From Halichondria panicea (lineage: Eukaryota; Porifera; Demospongiae; Suberitida; Halichondriidae), in NCBI RefSeq assembly GCF_963675165.1, contig NC_087384.1:6399682-6463681 (forward strand): DNA of 64,000 nucleotides, in the 5' to 3' direction. Shown here one piece after another: positions 21,058-41,500 of the stretch. Under the pieces are notes generated by a model. The model was given only the letters and a program-made list of their open reading frames with translations. It did not search any database and was not told where the DNA came from. The translations under genes and the position numbers were made by a program. Position 1 is the stretch's first letter; the number at the start of each line of letters is the position of its first letter.

Positions 21058-21754
21058 TTGTTCAACTGCATGCAATTATATTGTTGCTAACGTGGCAGTA
21101 TCAGTTTCCATGCCCTACAAACTTGATTGTTTGAAACAAGTACTAATTATCGCTAGCTATGAGTGCTCTATTACACTGATTAATACTGTGGGACTGATTA
21201 GTATCACATAGATGCTTACCACGAATTTAAGCTATTGTATTCCAGAATTGTGTTTGCTTCACAGCTTAAAGTTGTTATACAATGGTATGCAAAGGGATGC
21301 AATTCTACACTTCTACCATATCATTCCCAAGTACATGAGGGACAAAGAGTGTACCATACACGCTTTGTCTCCCATGTACATGGGGACCAAACAGTGTAGC
21401 TGTGTGTGTGTGTGTGTGCGTGCGTGCGTGTCTATGTCTGTGTCTGTGTGTGTAAAAAGAGATTAATTTAATTATGTCCACCTGATATATCATTATATTG
21501 CCTCGTGCCCAAGTACAGTCTGTCTAGTACGCATGCTGTAGGTACACATATCTCTCAATGAGTACACTAAGTGCCTCTTTGGAATACAATAGAAACAGCT
21601 GTACAGTAATTGGTTGGTGGTGTTGTTACTAGGTTCAGTTGCACCGCACCCCACCAAGCCCATGTGCGGAAACATTCCTTTCCTAGTGCATATACAGACG
21701 TAAATAATTATAGGAAACTACACTCAGCATTTCCTATAGGCTACAAGGAATTTG

Positions 21755-21965
21755 ATCATCCCCTGCAGCAATCAATTTGATTCAACAGCGGCTTTGCAGT
21801 GATCACCACACACAGTGTATAATTTTGGACTTCTCTTAATTTTTGGTATAATTATATATACCTCTTATGGTGTTACGACACTTTCCATCTCACTAAAATC
21901 TAAAAGCATTTCTTGCTAGACTAATTGACCTGCAAAGCCATTGAATTGCAGCAGGGGATGATCTA
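21755..21965. repeat. Imperfect inverted repeat, likely MITE-like
   Basis: The left arm GATCATCCCCTGCAGCAAT.. is mirrored by the right arm ..TTGCAGCAGGGGATGATC, with further pairing inside (GGCTTTGCAG with CTGCAAAGCC). Confidence 0.65.
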
Positions 21966-22879
21966 ACTCACTGTAGCTAGCTAGGGACTGTATGTAATGG
22001 TTGTGACACAGGCACGAGTGACTCATGGGATATATTCAATTGCATGGCTCAGTAGTGACATGGGCTTGAGGGCAAAGGCACTACTGAGCTAATAATACAT
22101 CCCATATGCGCACGAGTGAAGCTGTGTAATTCCCTATAATTATGTCCGTACAGTGTCCTGTAATGGCTGACTTTCATAAGGCTAGACTATAACAATTAAT
22201 GATGTAGGGGGGCCGGGAGGGAGGTAATGTGTTTGACATGTGAGGGTGGGTCAGTGGAATGTGAGCCATTTCAGCTCTCACCACGTATACACAGACAGTT
22301 AGGGCTTCGGTCGATTAATGACTATAAGTGCTTGTAGTTTTTAATTAATGTAATGTAGCCGTTCATTAATTAATTAACATAACAAGCTAGCTAAGCACAC
22401 TTGAGAATAAAATAAGGATTTTGAGCATAATCCGATATCAATATGCTACCATGCTTGGCAGCACACTGATGGAAACTATAGCTTCCTGTGTACTGGAAGG
22501 TGATCTCATTAGAACATTCTCGTTATGCAATGAACAATCGCTACCTGGAACTATTAACCTAGTTCATATTACCCTTTAATCACACCCCACTCCTGTCTTA
22601 ATCATGCTATTATTAGCGTATGATTGCCTAGCAACCCACGTTATATTTGTATACCTAGCCAGTGTACTTGTTGGAATGTATATTTAGAGTATTAATTATT
22701 GCTATGTCTATTTGTCTATTTAATTGCAACTGACACAAATTCTTAGAATGTGTGTCTGTAAATCCATGGTGGTCTGTTTGTGGTACAACAAATGAGTGGG
22801 CGGCTCTCTCTCTGTGTGTGTGTTGTCTTTTGCAGTGTATATATTGATCGTGGCTTGCAAACAAACAAACATCTGAAGC

Positions 22880-22990
22880 CAGAGGAGGTACTCGATTAGG
22901 CTCGGTCACGTGCAAATTCAACAGTAAAGTCATTGTTGCATGTGACCAATTAACGCCTATAATCGAGGCACTCTTGTCGGACCTCCTCTG
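22880..22990. repeat. Short inverted-repeat element (CAGAGGAGGT ends)
   Basis: It starts CAGAGGAGGTACTCGATTA and ends TAATCGAGG..ACCTCCTCTG, with CACGTGCA/TGCATGTG pairing inside. Its ends resemble those of the element at 52976-53115. Confidence 0.6.
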
Positions 22991-23055
22991 AGCTGAAGCT
23001 ATTCACGCACGCCTTGATTATTGGCATACATTATGTATATTCTAGAAACAGTAGG

Positions 23056-23191
23056 TACAGAGGATTTCAGGTTGGTTGGCAGAATTAAAAGTTGAAGTGC
23101 AGTCAACCATGACCACTAATTGAAGAAACACACAGTGTGTGGTCATGGTTGAGTGCACTTCAACTTTTAACCCAACCTGAAATCCTCTGTA
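23056..23191. repeat. Long palindrome, 136 bp
   Basis: The arm TACAGAGGATTTCAGGTTGG at 23056 is reverse-complemented at the right end (AACCTGAAATCCTCTGTA), and AAAAGTTGAAGTGCA pairs with TGCACTTCAACTTTT. Only a short loop separates the arms, so it should form a strong hairpin. Probably a MITE. Confidence 0.8.
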
Positions 23192-23543
23192 TATTCCATT
23201 CCTTATCATTTGGGTAATTGCCATACAGTATACAGTGCTGCACAAGAATATTAAGAATATGGATTTATAGATTGAATAGTACAGTGGTTAGCTATTGCAT
23301 AGCTGTGCCTTTTTCTCATGCGGACAACTACTATAAGTATAAAAACTGTGTTAATTGTTGAATACCTTTTTTATTGTGTTCATGGCCTATACTATCCCAG
23401 TTAGTTATATCGGTAAAATCTCAACCCTCGAAAATCTTTAATCCACACTCATATATAAGAGTGCAGTGCTTGTTAGGAGTGTTACTGATATATATACCAT
23501 ATCTCAACCTCTAGAGAAGACAGCTGTGCCGTGAGACGAGGAA

Positions 23544-28601
<5,058 letters not shown>

Positions 28602-28802
28602 TTAGCTTATTTTCATAACATTGTTTTTTAACACTTGCAACAGCTTGAATTTTGTGTTTTTCAATAATAATCAGTTGACCTCTATTTAGGAGCCGGCATG
28701 TTCTCGAGGCTATTCTGCACATGCGCACTAAGCTAATTAGTCTGCACAATTCGCAGGAAGCTCTGTTTACATGACAACATATCGAGGTCCAAGGCTCTCA
28801 CA

Positions 28803-31223
28803 ATGCCCCTTCTAAAGAGAGCTAGAGAAGATACTTTCACTAATCCACGCAGCGTGAAGCCACATTTTACAAGCTCAAGAGTCGGTGGTGCAAACCTGAA
28901 GAAGAGGGTTACTATACACACAGACACTGGTAATGAAAACACTCTCAAAGCTCTGAAGGACAACAATGTGTGCCTTGCTGCTGCTTTAGGTAATGACCTT
29001 TTATTTAATAATGAAAATTCATATGAGCACAATATTAATTAAATTTTAGCAATGACAACTTGTAGCTAAAATTCATTCAGTTTTTTCGTAGAGAAATGGG
29101 AATGGGACTTCCTCTGTTGGTTGTTGCCAATTATCTTTGCTCCATTCTGATGTACCATCGTACAGATGAAATGTGTAGATGTTTCGAGATCGCTCAGACA
29201 AATTTGGTGGACTCTTGTGAACAACTTCTCCATGTATGAGCACTAGACTACCTTTTCGAACAGGCGCACAGACAAATTTATTTTCATCAGTTGATGGACT
29301 TGTACCCTCGAATTTCGTTCCTAATTTTCCATCTTCTTCCGTTCTCAATAGCCTTCCACTGATTCCAGATTTATGAGTCCCAGGGGCAAACCACATACAC
29401 GCATTATCAGGTTCAGCATCTTCGAGAGCTATCCAAAACCCGACCAAATTCATCGGAGTGGTGTGAAGAAATGAAGAGTCCTGATGCGGGTTAACGCGAC
29501 CACCTATTTTTGGCTGCTTGAATATTACCATACTTTGAGGAACAGACGGTTTCACTACTCCAAGAGATCTTGCAATGCCCTTAATTTTATCGGAGAAAGT
29601 AACTTTCTTGAATTCTGGCTCGAAAATATGTAAGGCATGACCGATTTTGTTAACAGCCTCTATCGGTGGCATTGTTAGTTTGCCATTTTCCCCCAAAGCT
29701 CCTTCTTCAAAAAAGAATCTGATTTTATCTCCACTAGTGACAAAATAGTCAGTTCTTGTTTGAGCGCCTTTGTCTTTATCGACAGTCGAGAATGTGGTCA
29801 TGGGGTGCTGACTCATATCTGCTTCTTTGATGATCTGGAAGGCCCTCTCTCTAAGTACATCACAATCTTGGGTGGACAGATGGTCCTCGATAACTAGGTA
29901 GCCATCTTGCTTGAACTGTTCAACTTGTTCTGGAGAAAGAGACATCTTTTGTTTTGCTAGAATAGGTTCAAAGGTCCTGCTTAGATCAAATGGCATTCAA
30001 TGAATGTCATTATAATTATCCATATCCTGTTTCTGCAGATGCTAGCAAGCTGAGCTACAGAGGTCTTCTTGAGGACTTTGTGCTGCTTCAAAAGGAGAGA
30101 CAAGAGTTACTGGAGAGGGTCTTCAGTATGGAGTCAAGGCTCTGTGATCAACAAAAAATTGTCTCCGAGCAGGTAAAAATATAACATTGATTGTTAGATA
30201 GCTACTTGCATAGAATACTTGTTACTGTACTAAACACTCAGACAAATTTTCAATGTCATATTTTTCTTGCGCACTAGGTACGCCCTGTATTCAAGCTGCT
30301 GAACCAGGCTGAGAAAAACCTCTCTTCTGCTAGACATTTGCTAACTACCCTCCTGACCACACAGTCCTCTTCAGAATGTCATGGAGATCCGTTCTCCCCC
30401 TCTCTCTCCCCCATACACAATGCAGCCGACTCATACTATGTCAAACCACACTCCAGCACACTACTGCCTCTACCAAGTACAGGGAACGAGCACAAGCAAA
30501 CTACACACTATACTCATCACGGAGCTAAGACCTTCCCCAAAACACCCCATCCAATCGTTGCCATATCCAACCCAGCATCGAGCATGAAAACAGACCAATT
30601 TCTGCTGAGTTGTGAGCCAAAAGCACTGGACTTTGATCAAGATGACTCTGTCAGTCAAGGTGCTCATACTCCTCTACCTAGCAGAAGTGTTGAACCGGGA
30701 GACCTAGCTCAGTTCAAGGCAGAAGCAGCTAACCTTTACAGCATTTGTGAAGATGCCAACTCATCGTATCAACCTCTCCTCAAGACGTAAGTCAATTGTG
30801 AGTGAGTGTTTTAATCTTCCTACAACTTGTTTTGCAGTAAGTCAAAAATGTCTATGAAAGAAAGCCGTAAAACTGTTGCTCAGAAGATACCAAAGCCCAA
30901 TAATGAAGTTGGCAGACTACAGACGACTGTATCTACTGCAAGGCCTCGACGAGCATGCTCCACTCTCAACATATCCTACCAAGAGCCCAGCTTGAGAAGG
31001 CAAGGACATTAATGTACATTCTCATACATACAACACACTCTATGTGATATACAGCAAGCTGCATTTTGATGGGAACACTAACTCTGTGAAAGCTCACGAG
31101 AATCCTGTAACATGCAAAGCTGCTAAAACTAAAAACAAAGTAAGTGGTGTTGTTTGTGAATTGGTTATAATTTACCATCAGACAAAGAATGCTCTCCAAG
31201 ATGTTACCAACAAAAGACATTGA
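28803..31223 (+). CDS. SGO: Shugoshin (centromeric cohesion protector)
   Basis: Six exons: 28803-28989, 30039-30172, 30278-30786, 30838-30999, 31055-31139, 31182-31223; 372 residues. Shugoshins recruit PP2A and shield cohesin at centromeres. The N-terminal region (about 50-105: LKALKDNNVCLAAAL, then LLQKERQELLERVF) is a predicted coiled coil of the shugoshin N-terminal type. The middle is divergent and Ser/Pro-rich. The C-terminal basic box RPRRACSTLNISYQEPSLRS is the shugoshin C-terminal motif (conserved Y-x-EPSL core), split by an intron. That intron (31000-31054) uses a GC donor (AG|GCAAGG). A PHYHD1-like gene sits antisense in intron 1. It ends 100 bp from the stop of the convergent LRR-EGF gene; an AATAAA at about 31361 could end its mRNA inside that gene's last exon (inference). 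Confidence 0.85.
29073..29945 (-). CDS. PHYHD1: PHYHD1-like phytanoyl-CoA dioxygenase-domain protein (intronless, nested)
   Basis: Fe(II)/2-oxoglutarate oxygenase of the PhyH family; 290 residues, as in PHYHD1 of other animals. The facial triad is visible: H-x-D in NPHQDSSFLHT and the distal His in HGEVVHKS. The 2-oxoglutarate-binding Arg is in SERSRNIYTFHLYDG. The ends also fit PHYHD1: MSLSPEQVEQFKQDGYLVIE at the start and EEVPFPFLYEK at the end. I chose the Met at 29945 because homologues begin there; an upstream in-frame Met at 29996 would add 17 residues. The gene lies wholly within shugoshin intron 1, on the opposite strand, and has no introns although its neighbours do, so it may be a retrocopy; the reading frame and active site are intact. 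Physiological substrate unknown to me. Confidence 0.93.
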   Translation of the reverse strand: MSLSPEQVEQFKQDGYLVIEDHLSTQDCDVLRERAFQIIKEADMSQHPMTTFSTVDKDKGAQTRTDYFVTSGDKIRFFFEEGALGENGKLTMPPIEAVNKIGHALHIFEPEFKKVTFSDKIKGIARSLGVVKPSVPQSMVIFKQPKIGGRVNPHQDSSFLHTTPMNLVGFWIALEDAEPDNACMWFAPGTHKSGISGRLLRTEEDGKLGTKFEGTSPSTDENKFVCAPVRKGSLVLIHGEVVHKSPPNLSERSRNIYTFHLYDGTSEWSKDNWQQPTEEVPFPFLYEKTE

Positions 31224-31323
31224 GTGAGGGCCATAAAGAGAAACAAACATGAACAGAACAGTATCATACCTACATGTGAAATCATACTTAATACACTTAA
31301 TAATTATACTGTGTGTGTTATGT

Positions 31324-35108
<3,785 letters not shown>

Positions 35109-35318
35109 ATTTATCTTTTTCTACAAACCTCCTATAAACTTGCAGTGTACTAGCCCCACCCCCATTATAGGGCATACAAATGTACCACATTGATAGTGTT
35201 TATGATAGTATCCAGGACAACCTGTCATCAACAATTTCTTTAAACATATTCATTAACACCTCTAGTGAGTGGTGGTGAGATAAAAGGAATGATTTAATAA
35301 ATACAGTTACGGAGAATG

Positions 35319-38287
35319 TCATAATGTTGTGCTGTGTTCAAAATCCTTTGCATTTACTCCAATATTATGAGTGACCACCTCTTCATAAGATGGTGGGTGG
35401 TCTGCTCTGCAGAATGTCTGAGGAGGTGCTGTGGGGCACACACCAGACGATCGTCTACTTGTTCCTCCTTCAACATCATGTGACTCGGACTGGATCAGTG
35501 CACCTCCTGGAGTAGAATACGAAGGAGATATTCGCATCTTTTTCTTCAATAAACGTGTCCCAATTCCTAGTATCACTATTACTGCGACTAGTACTACAAA
35601 AACGGCAGCTGTAACACCGACAATTATCGCCAAAGTAGCTCCAGTTGACAGGGCCGGGGACGATGCCGTAGCACCTGGAGTAGAGTCACTTGGGGTTACA
35701 ATAGCAGTAGATGGGTTGGTATTAGTGTTAGGCTGCGTGGTGTACACCTCACAATCCGGTGGGTCCATTTTACATGTGCAGGTTCCATTAAATCGATTAC
35801 AAGACTCCACTCTTGTTCTACATTCACAGTCATGGATACAGTCAGGTCCGTATGTGCCTTCTTCACATTCTGCAATATAGTCAATAATTACTTGCATCAA
35901 ATGCTGTAGATTATATTTACCTTCGCTGCATGCTTCTCCTGTCCACCCAGCTGGACAGTTACACTCTCCAGTGATGTGATCACACCTAGCTACATTCTCA
36001 CAAGCACACACTCCAGCACAATCGTCTCCGTAGTACCCCTCAGGGCATTCTGTTAGACGGTGCAATATGGTAATTTTGTTAGATTTTTGTGAATTCTTAC
36101 CATCGTCACAGAGCAATCCTGTCCATCCAGCAGTACAGTCACAGTCACCTATTATGTGATCACAGCTAGCTTCATTCTCACACATACAAGCCTGGCATCC
36201 GTCTCCATAGTATCCTTCGAGACAGGCTGCATGCATGACAATAAATTAATGTTCAGCTAAAGCTATAAAAACAGTTAAGTAGGAATTAGTATACCTTCAT
36301 TGCATGCTTCTCCTCTCCACCCAGCTGTACAGTTGCACTCTCCAGTGATGTGATAACAACTAGCTCCATTCTCACAAGCACACACTCCAGCACAATCGTC
36401 CCCGTAGTATCCCTCAGGGCATTCTGTTAGATGGACAGGTGTAGTAGGGTGATTTTGTTAGTTTATCTTACTTTCGTCACAGAGCAATCCTGTCCATCCA
36501 GCAGTACAGTCACAGTCACCGCTTATGTGATCACAGCTAGCTCCATTCTCACACATACAAGCTTGGCATCCATCTCCATAGTACCCGTCAGGACAGGCTG
36601 CATAAAATTGATGTTCAGCTAAAGCTATAAAAGTAGGAATTAGTATACCTTCATTGCATGCTTCTCCTCTCCATCCAGCTGTACAGTTGCACTCTCCAGT
36701 GATGTGATTACAGCTAGCTCCATTCTCACATGCACACACTCCGGCACAATCGTCCCCGTAGTACCCCTCAGGACATTCTAACAAGTAGGTAACAATGATC
36801 AACTGACACTGCACGACAAACCATGGATCCATACACATACCTAGACTACAGTTGTCTCCATGATACCCTGCTGCACATTCACATTCTCCAACAGTTGTGT
36901 TGCATGCTCCATTCACACACTGCGGCTCACACGCTATGGGGACCAAGATCGTAAAAATCGTATGAATTAAAACGCCACTACAAAAAACCACATAAGCTAA
37001 AATTAAAATTGCCCTTGTGTTTGAGTGGCACTTAAACTACACTGTAATACACTTACTGCATCCGAAATCCTCAGCGTCTGCGATACTACTCACTGCTACT
37101 ATGGTATTGTTGAAAACTGGAGCTTCACAAAACCCAATGTCAGAGACTAGTGGTTGCTGATTTGTATCAGCGAGGAAGGAGAATAACCATCTCAAGTGGC
37201 AGTCGCATACAAGAGGATTCCCAACCAATATCCTGCATGGGTGAATGAGTACAATGCAAAAATCGTAAAAACATGTACTGTTTTGGAGGTGTCTAACATG
37301 GACACCGACAAAACAGTGTCTAGATACTAGTGCGCATGCGCAAACCTTGCCTCGAGGCTTGACTACGATACACTTTGCTTGACAATGGGATACTAAGTAA
37401 GTTGCAAGTATACTAAGTCCCATAGTACCTCCTCTGAAGCACCTTTCCCATGTACTTCCCATGTACTTCCCATGCATTAACAACTATCTAATAACTTACA
37501 ATTCTGCGATTCTGCTTGGCAGTGAAGAGAAGAGATCACTGGGTAGTGACTCAAAGATATTATTGCCAAGATTTCTGCAGGAATAAGACGAGTAATGAAG
37601 AATATAGTGGTGTACAATATTAACTTACATGATGGGAAAAAATTGCAAGCCATTGAATGTATCAGCAGTGATGCTCCTCAGGAGATTGTTCGACAAAACT
37701 CTACAGCAATAATAAAATATGAAGTTTGCATTATCATTAGTTTGTTTGCTTACAGTGTTGTAAGACTTGTGTTTTCGAACAGATTCTCTGAAATGTGAGT
37801 CAACCGATTATTGCTCAGATCCCTGTTGAGAAGCAAACACATGATTATTTATTAATCGAAGCTAAAGCTCTAGCCACTTACAGTTCCTCTAGGTTAACGT
37901 TGCTCCCAAAACTGCCAAACTCAATGGATGACAAATTGTTGAAAGACAAATCCCTGTATATAGAATAGATACGCTGCAATACCATTCAGCTAGCTAGTAA
38001 AGTTTAACAGAAACTTACAGAGTCTCCAATATGGTGTAATTGACAAGGTCTGCAGTAGTTAGCTCTGTAATCTGGTTGCTACGGAGGACTAGCTCATCTA
38101 CTCGAGGCTGCACATCGTCTGGTAGGGAAGGGAATGAAGTCAATCCTCCACCAGCACAAGTGATGGTGATGGCTGAGCCTGTGTCTGAGCAACCAAAGCA
38201 AGGCAGAGGGGAACAATCCTGTCCTTGAGTAGGTATTACTAGCACAGAGAACAAGAGAACTGCTGCTGCTAGAACACTGGTCGCCAT
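35319..38287 (-). CDS. Transmembrane LRR-EGF receptor-like protein (paralogue B) with PPxY tail
   Basis: Thirteen exons on minus: 38287-38019, 37953-37882, 37822-37754, 37700-37629, 37574-37500, 37232-37057, 36933-36841, 36777-36649, 36597-36472, 36423-36295, 36226-36101, 36049-35921, 35869-35319; 671 residues. Signal peptide (from MATSVLAAAVLLF; the upstream in-frame Met at 38335 would bury it), LRR cap, LRRs on single exons, LRR C-terminal cap (NPLVCDCHLRWLFSF), and seven EGF-like modules in which two types alternate ([13 protein letters not shown] and ACPDGYYGDGCQA). After a Thr/Ser/Pro stalk comes one membrane helix (ATLAIIVGVTAAVFVVLVAV) with KKK stop-transfer. The cytoplasmic tail contains HPPSYEEV, a PPxY motif that binds WW domains such as those of NEDD4-family ligases. 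Tandem paralogue of gene A; shares a 233-bp divergent intergenic region with SPT6. Ligand unknown. Confidence 0.88.
35921..36648 (-). repeat. Tandem duplication of a two-exon EGF unit with its introns
   Basis: The unit of two EGF exons plus introns (36295-36648) is repeated at 35921-36294. The introns share AATGTTCAGCTAAAGCTATA and AGGAATTAGTATACC. A third copy of the first EGF type is at 36649-36777. Recent expansion within LRR-EGF gene B. Confidence 0.85.
37266..37476 (-). repeat. Dispersed repeat, copy 1 (inverted relative to 61.1 kb)
   Basis: It contains GACACCGACAAAACAGTGTC, TAGTGCGCATGCGCAAACC and three repeats of CCCATGTACTT. The same parts occur in reverse order and orientation at 61085-61310. 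It sits in an intron of LRR-EGF gene B. Confidence 0.82.
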
Positions 38288-38520
38288 AACTGTTTTAGAG
38301 CTTGCACTGTTTATTTTCTCAATGGGATAGCACAATCAATATGGGATGCAGGCTGAGCCCCACCCCCACATTTTGCAGAGACCACGTGTGTCACGTGACC
38401 TCTTTTTTACTCTTCTGAAAGGTCAAAGGTCACTGTGGCTACCTAACTTGTGTGATTTAGAGTGTTTTGTGTGTGTTCTTTTCACTTGTCTCAGTGCACG
38501 CTTCGACTCTCTCTCGAAGG
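38288..38520. promoter_or_regulatory. Divergent upstream region of LRR-EGF gene B and SPT6
   Basis: Only 233 bp separate the two opposite start codons. It includes CACGTGTGTCACGTGACC, two E-box-type CACGTG/CACGTGA sites near 38383-38398. A promoter role is inferred from position. Confidence 0.5.
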
Positions 38521-41500
38521 ATGAGCGGCTCAGAGGATGGCGGTCTTATTAACCAGGAGGCGGAGCAGAGCTCAGATGGAGAAGAGGGCAGTGGTTCAAG
38601 TTCTGATGAGTCGGAAGAAGAAGGTGTTTAAATGTTGATTTGTGCTGTTGCTAGTTTGGTACGATCTATCGATATTGTCCATGTAGTGTATTAGCTACAA
38701 AGGTTAATCGTAATAGTGAAACCCAGCCCAGTTTAGTCTCGTGGGCCATACTCTACAACCTGTAGTATCAGATTATGGAGCATGGCCTGCAAGACTACCC
38801 AATGTTACTACATAAATCTTCCCAAATCTGTGTTAGTTAATACACTTGCACAAGATACACGTACTGTTACACACACCCACACCACACATTAGACACATCT
38901 ACACACACACACACCGCCCCCACACACTAGATACACTAGACACAGGTGACGTTGAGGGTCTGATCAATGACACTGTGTCAGAGAAGGAGGGAAGCAGCTC
39001 TGACAGTGATAGTGGGTCAAGCAGCTCTGAGGCAGATGAGCCAGAGGAGGGAAACAAAATCAAGAGGAAGAGACGTATGTATGTAGTCATGTGTAATGTC
39101 CCCTACTGTCTCCACCATTCTTTACAACCACTGCAAACTTGTTTGAATCAATTGTCCCACTGCAAACCTTTAGACATGATGAGAAATCTTAGAGCATTTT
39201 CCCAGCTATCCTTCACTACTCTCTCTCTCTCCCTTATGTTACATAACCGTGATCTTTATTGGTATGGTCTGACTCTCTGTCACGCTTGCAGCACGGGTTG
39301 ATGACAGACTGGATGCGGATGATTATGCCCTAATTGCAGAGAACACTGGCCTCAAGATCAAACCTGTAAGTGCTTTAGTACAATTATACTATATACAAAC
39401 CTTAAGATTTGCACGCATGTACATGTAGTTAACAATTTAATTATGTCCCATTTCTGAAAATACTGTCAGATATTATAGTTACCGTATAAGTTGTTTATTT
39501 TCGTTAGTGCAAATTTTCGTATGAACTCCCAAATTTCGTATTCTAAAATATTGATATTATTTTCTGTACAGCTCAGGGTGGTGACGTACGTATAACCTAT
39601 TGCACATTAATAATTTCGCATTTTTAATTTTCGGATGATACTCTACAATACGAAAAAGTATGTCTATCGTACGAAATAACTTGCTACAGTATACGGTAAA
39701 ATCGTATGACGTGCTATTAGCGACTGGAGAGTGTACAGCAATTAATCCCGTATTGCATGTTGTTAATGACAACGTATTGTTTTCGAATAATGGCTGCGAC
39801 AGAAAATATTAATAAAAAACTGCAGAGAACTTCATCATACACGATTAGAAATCAATAGTATGGCTACTCGTGCAATAAGAGATTAATAGCACTCATAACA
39901 AGCACTGGCAAGGCTAATAGAAGCTTGCCATTGCTTGTTACTCGTGCTATATTGCACTCTTAACCATGTACTGTTACTTATACTAATTGCATGTATTTTT
40001 CAGTCAGTATTTTATGTTGTGTTTCTCTTCTCAGAAAAAGTTTCGTCGTGTGCACATGCTGGACAGTGATGACGAGGGGGAGGGTGGTGAGCCTCCCGGA
40101 GGTGGGCATGTTGAACCATCACCAGTCACACCCCACACCACAGATGATGTCGATGATATCGCTGGAGTAAGCTTGAGAGTGTGCATACAGTACAGTAGAT
40201 TAGATTGTAGTTATTGGCCCAAAAGTACATCATCATAGCCCATGGTCTTTTGTCGAAATAGGCTGTTTTTTTACCTTCCCAAAATTTTTATGTGACAGGG
40301 CTTATCTTACAATGTAGTTTTGATTATTGATTGCAAGTTGTGGCCTTCCGAAAGTAGCTTGCCAAATTGTTAGTTTTTCAGAAAAACACATACCATAAAG
40401 GTTTCTAGGCATTCCTCAGATGTCACAGCATGTCACAATAATTTGCACTTTTCACGAAGAGCAGACGTGTGTACTGGAGCCATGCTGTTGTTGTATTCAT
40501 ATGCCATGTTGTTGCATCCCCCCTCCTCAGGTGTTTGGTGACAGTGATGATGATGACATGGCTAGCTCCACCCACAGCGGAGACAAGGACAAGATCCTGC
40601 CTCGGGATGAAGAACAGGACGGTGAGAACAATACTATTATCCGTGTCTCTTAGATACAATCTTATCGTGTACATGCACACATGCAATATTAGTATTATTG
40701 TGTGTTTGTCTTCTCTCAGATGATGACTTCATTGTGGATGATGATGGCCGTTCTGTGAGACAGAGGAAGGGTGACGGCACTTACGCTGAGCCGTGAGTTG
40801 TGTGTGTGTGTGGGGGGGGGTGGTGTGAGACAGAGGAAGAGAAACGGCACTTACGCTGAGCCGTGAGTTGTGTGTGTGTGTGTGTGTGTGGGGGGGGGGT
40901 GGTGTGAGACAGAGGAAGGGTGACGGCACTTACGCTGAGCCGTGAGTTGTGTGTGTGTGTGTGGGGGGGGGGTGGTGTGAGATAGAGGAAGGGTGACGGC
41001 ACTTACGCTGAGCCGTGAGTTGTGTGTGTGTGTGTGGGGGTGGTGGTGTGTGTGGGTGGGTGTGTGCAGAGTTTTCGGCTCTGTAAGAACGTATACTAAT
41101 AGAGAGCATTGTGTGTTGGATTAGTTGTCACTGTGAGAAGAAATGGTGATTTTCCCAACACGAGCCTATTTTGATAGCTAACATTGAGTATTCATAACTT
41201 GAGTTAAGATTCTGCATTTTCAATTAAAATATGCATTTTGTAAATGATTGCTTTCTGACTGAACCTCAAAATTTCCGCTGTTGAATGAGATGTTCATTTC
41301 AGCTTCTTTTTTCTTCAGTTCTCTGCTAGAGGCTCAGGAGATATTTGGACTGGACTTTGACCTGTCTGAGTTCAACCAGGTGGCAAGGGACGGGCTGGAA
41401 TCAGACGAGGAGAACGATGAAGACGGTGAATTTGTTGAGGTGAGTAACTGGGGTCAAGGGTCACTGGGGTCAAGCGTTACCTTAGGCATTTCCACACAAA

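Larger units (their letters stand above)
18025..23543. other. 5.5-kb intergenic region, no gene seen
   Basis: All open frames are short, lack homology I recognise and have no convincing splice partners. A possible poly(A) signal AATAAA for the talin-like gene lies at 18388-18393. The stretch holds a poly-C run near 18571-18585, a (TG) run near 21402-21420, a 32-bp triple repeat (20963-21057), and three inverted-repeat elements listed separately. Confidence 0.7.

Noticed and set aside
40729-41002. Minus-strand frames with PPPHTHTH
   Set aside because: Arise from the tandem SPT6 donor repeat and its TG/G-rich spacers.
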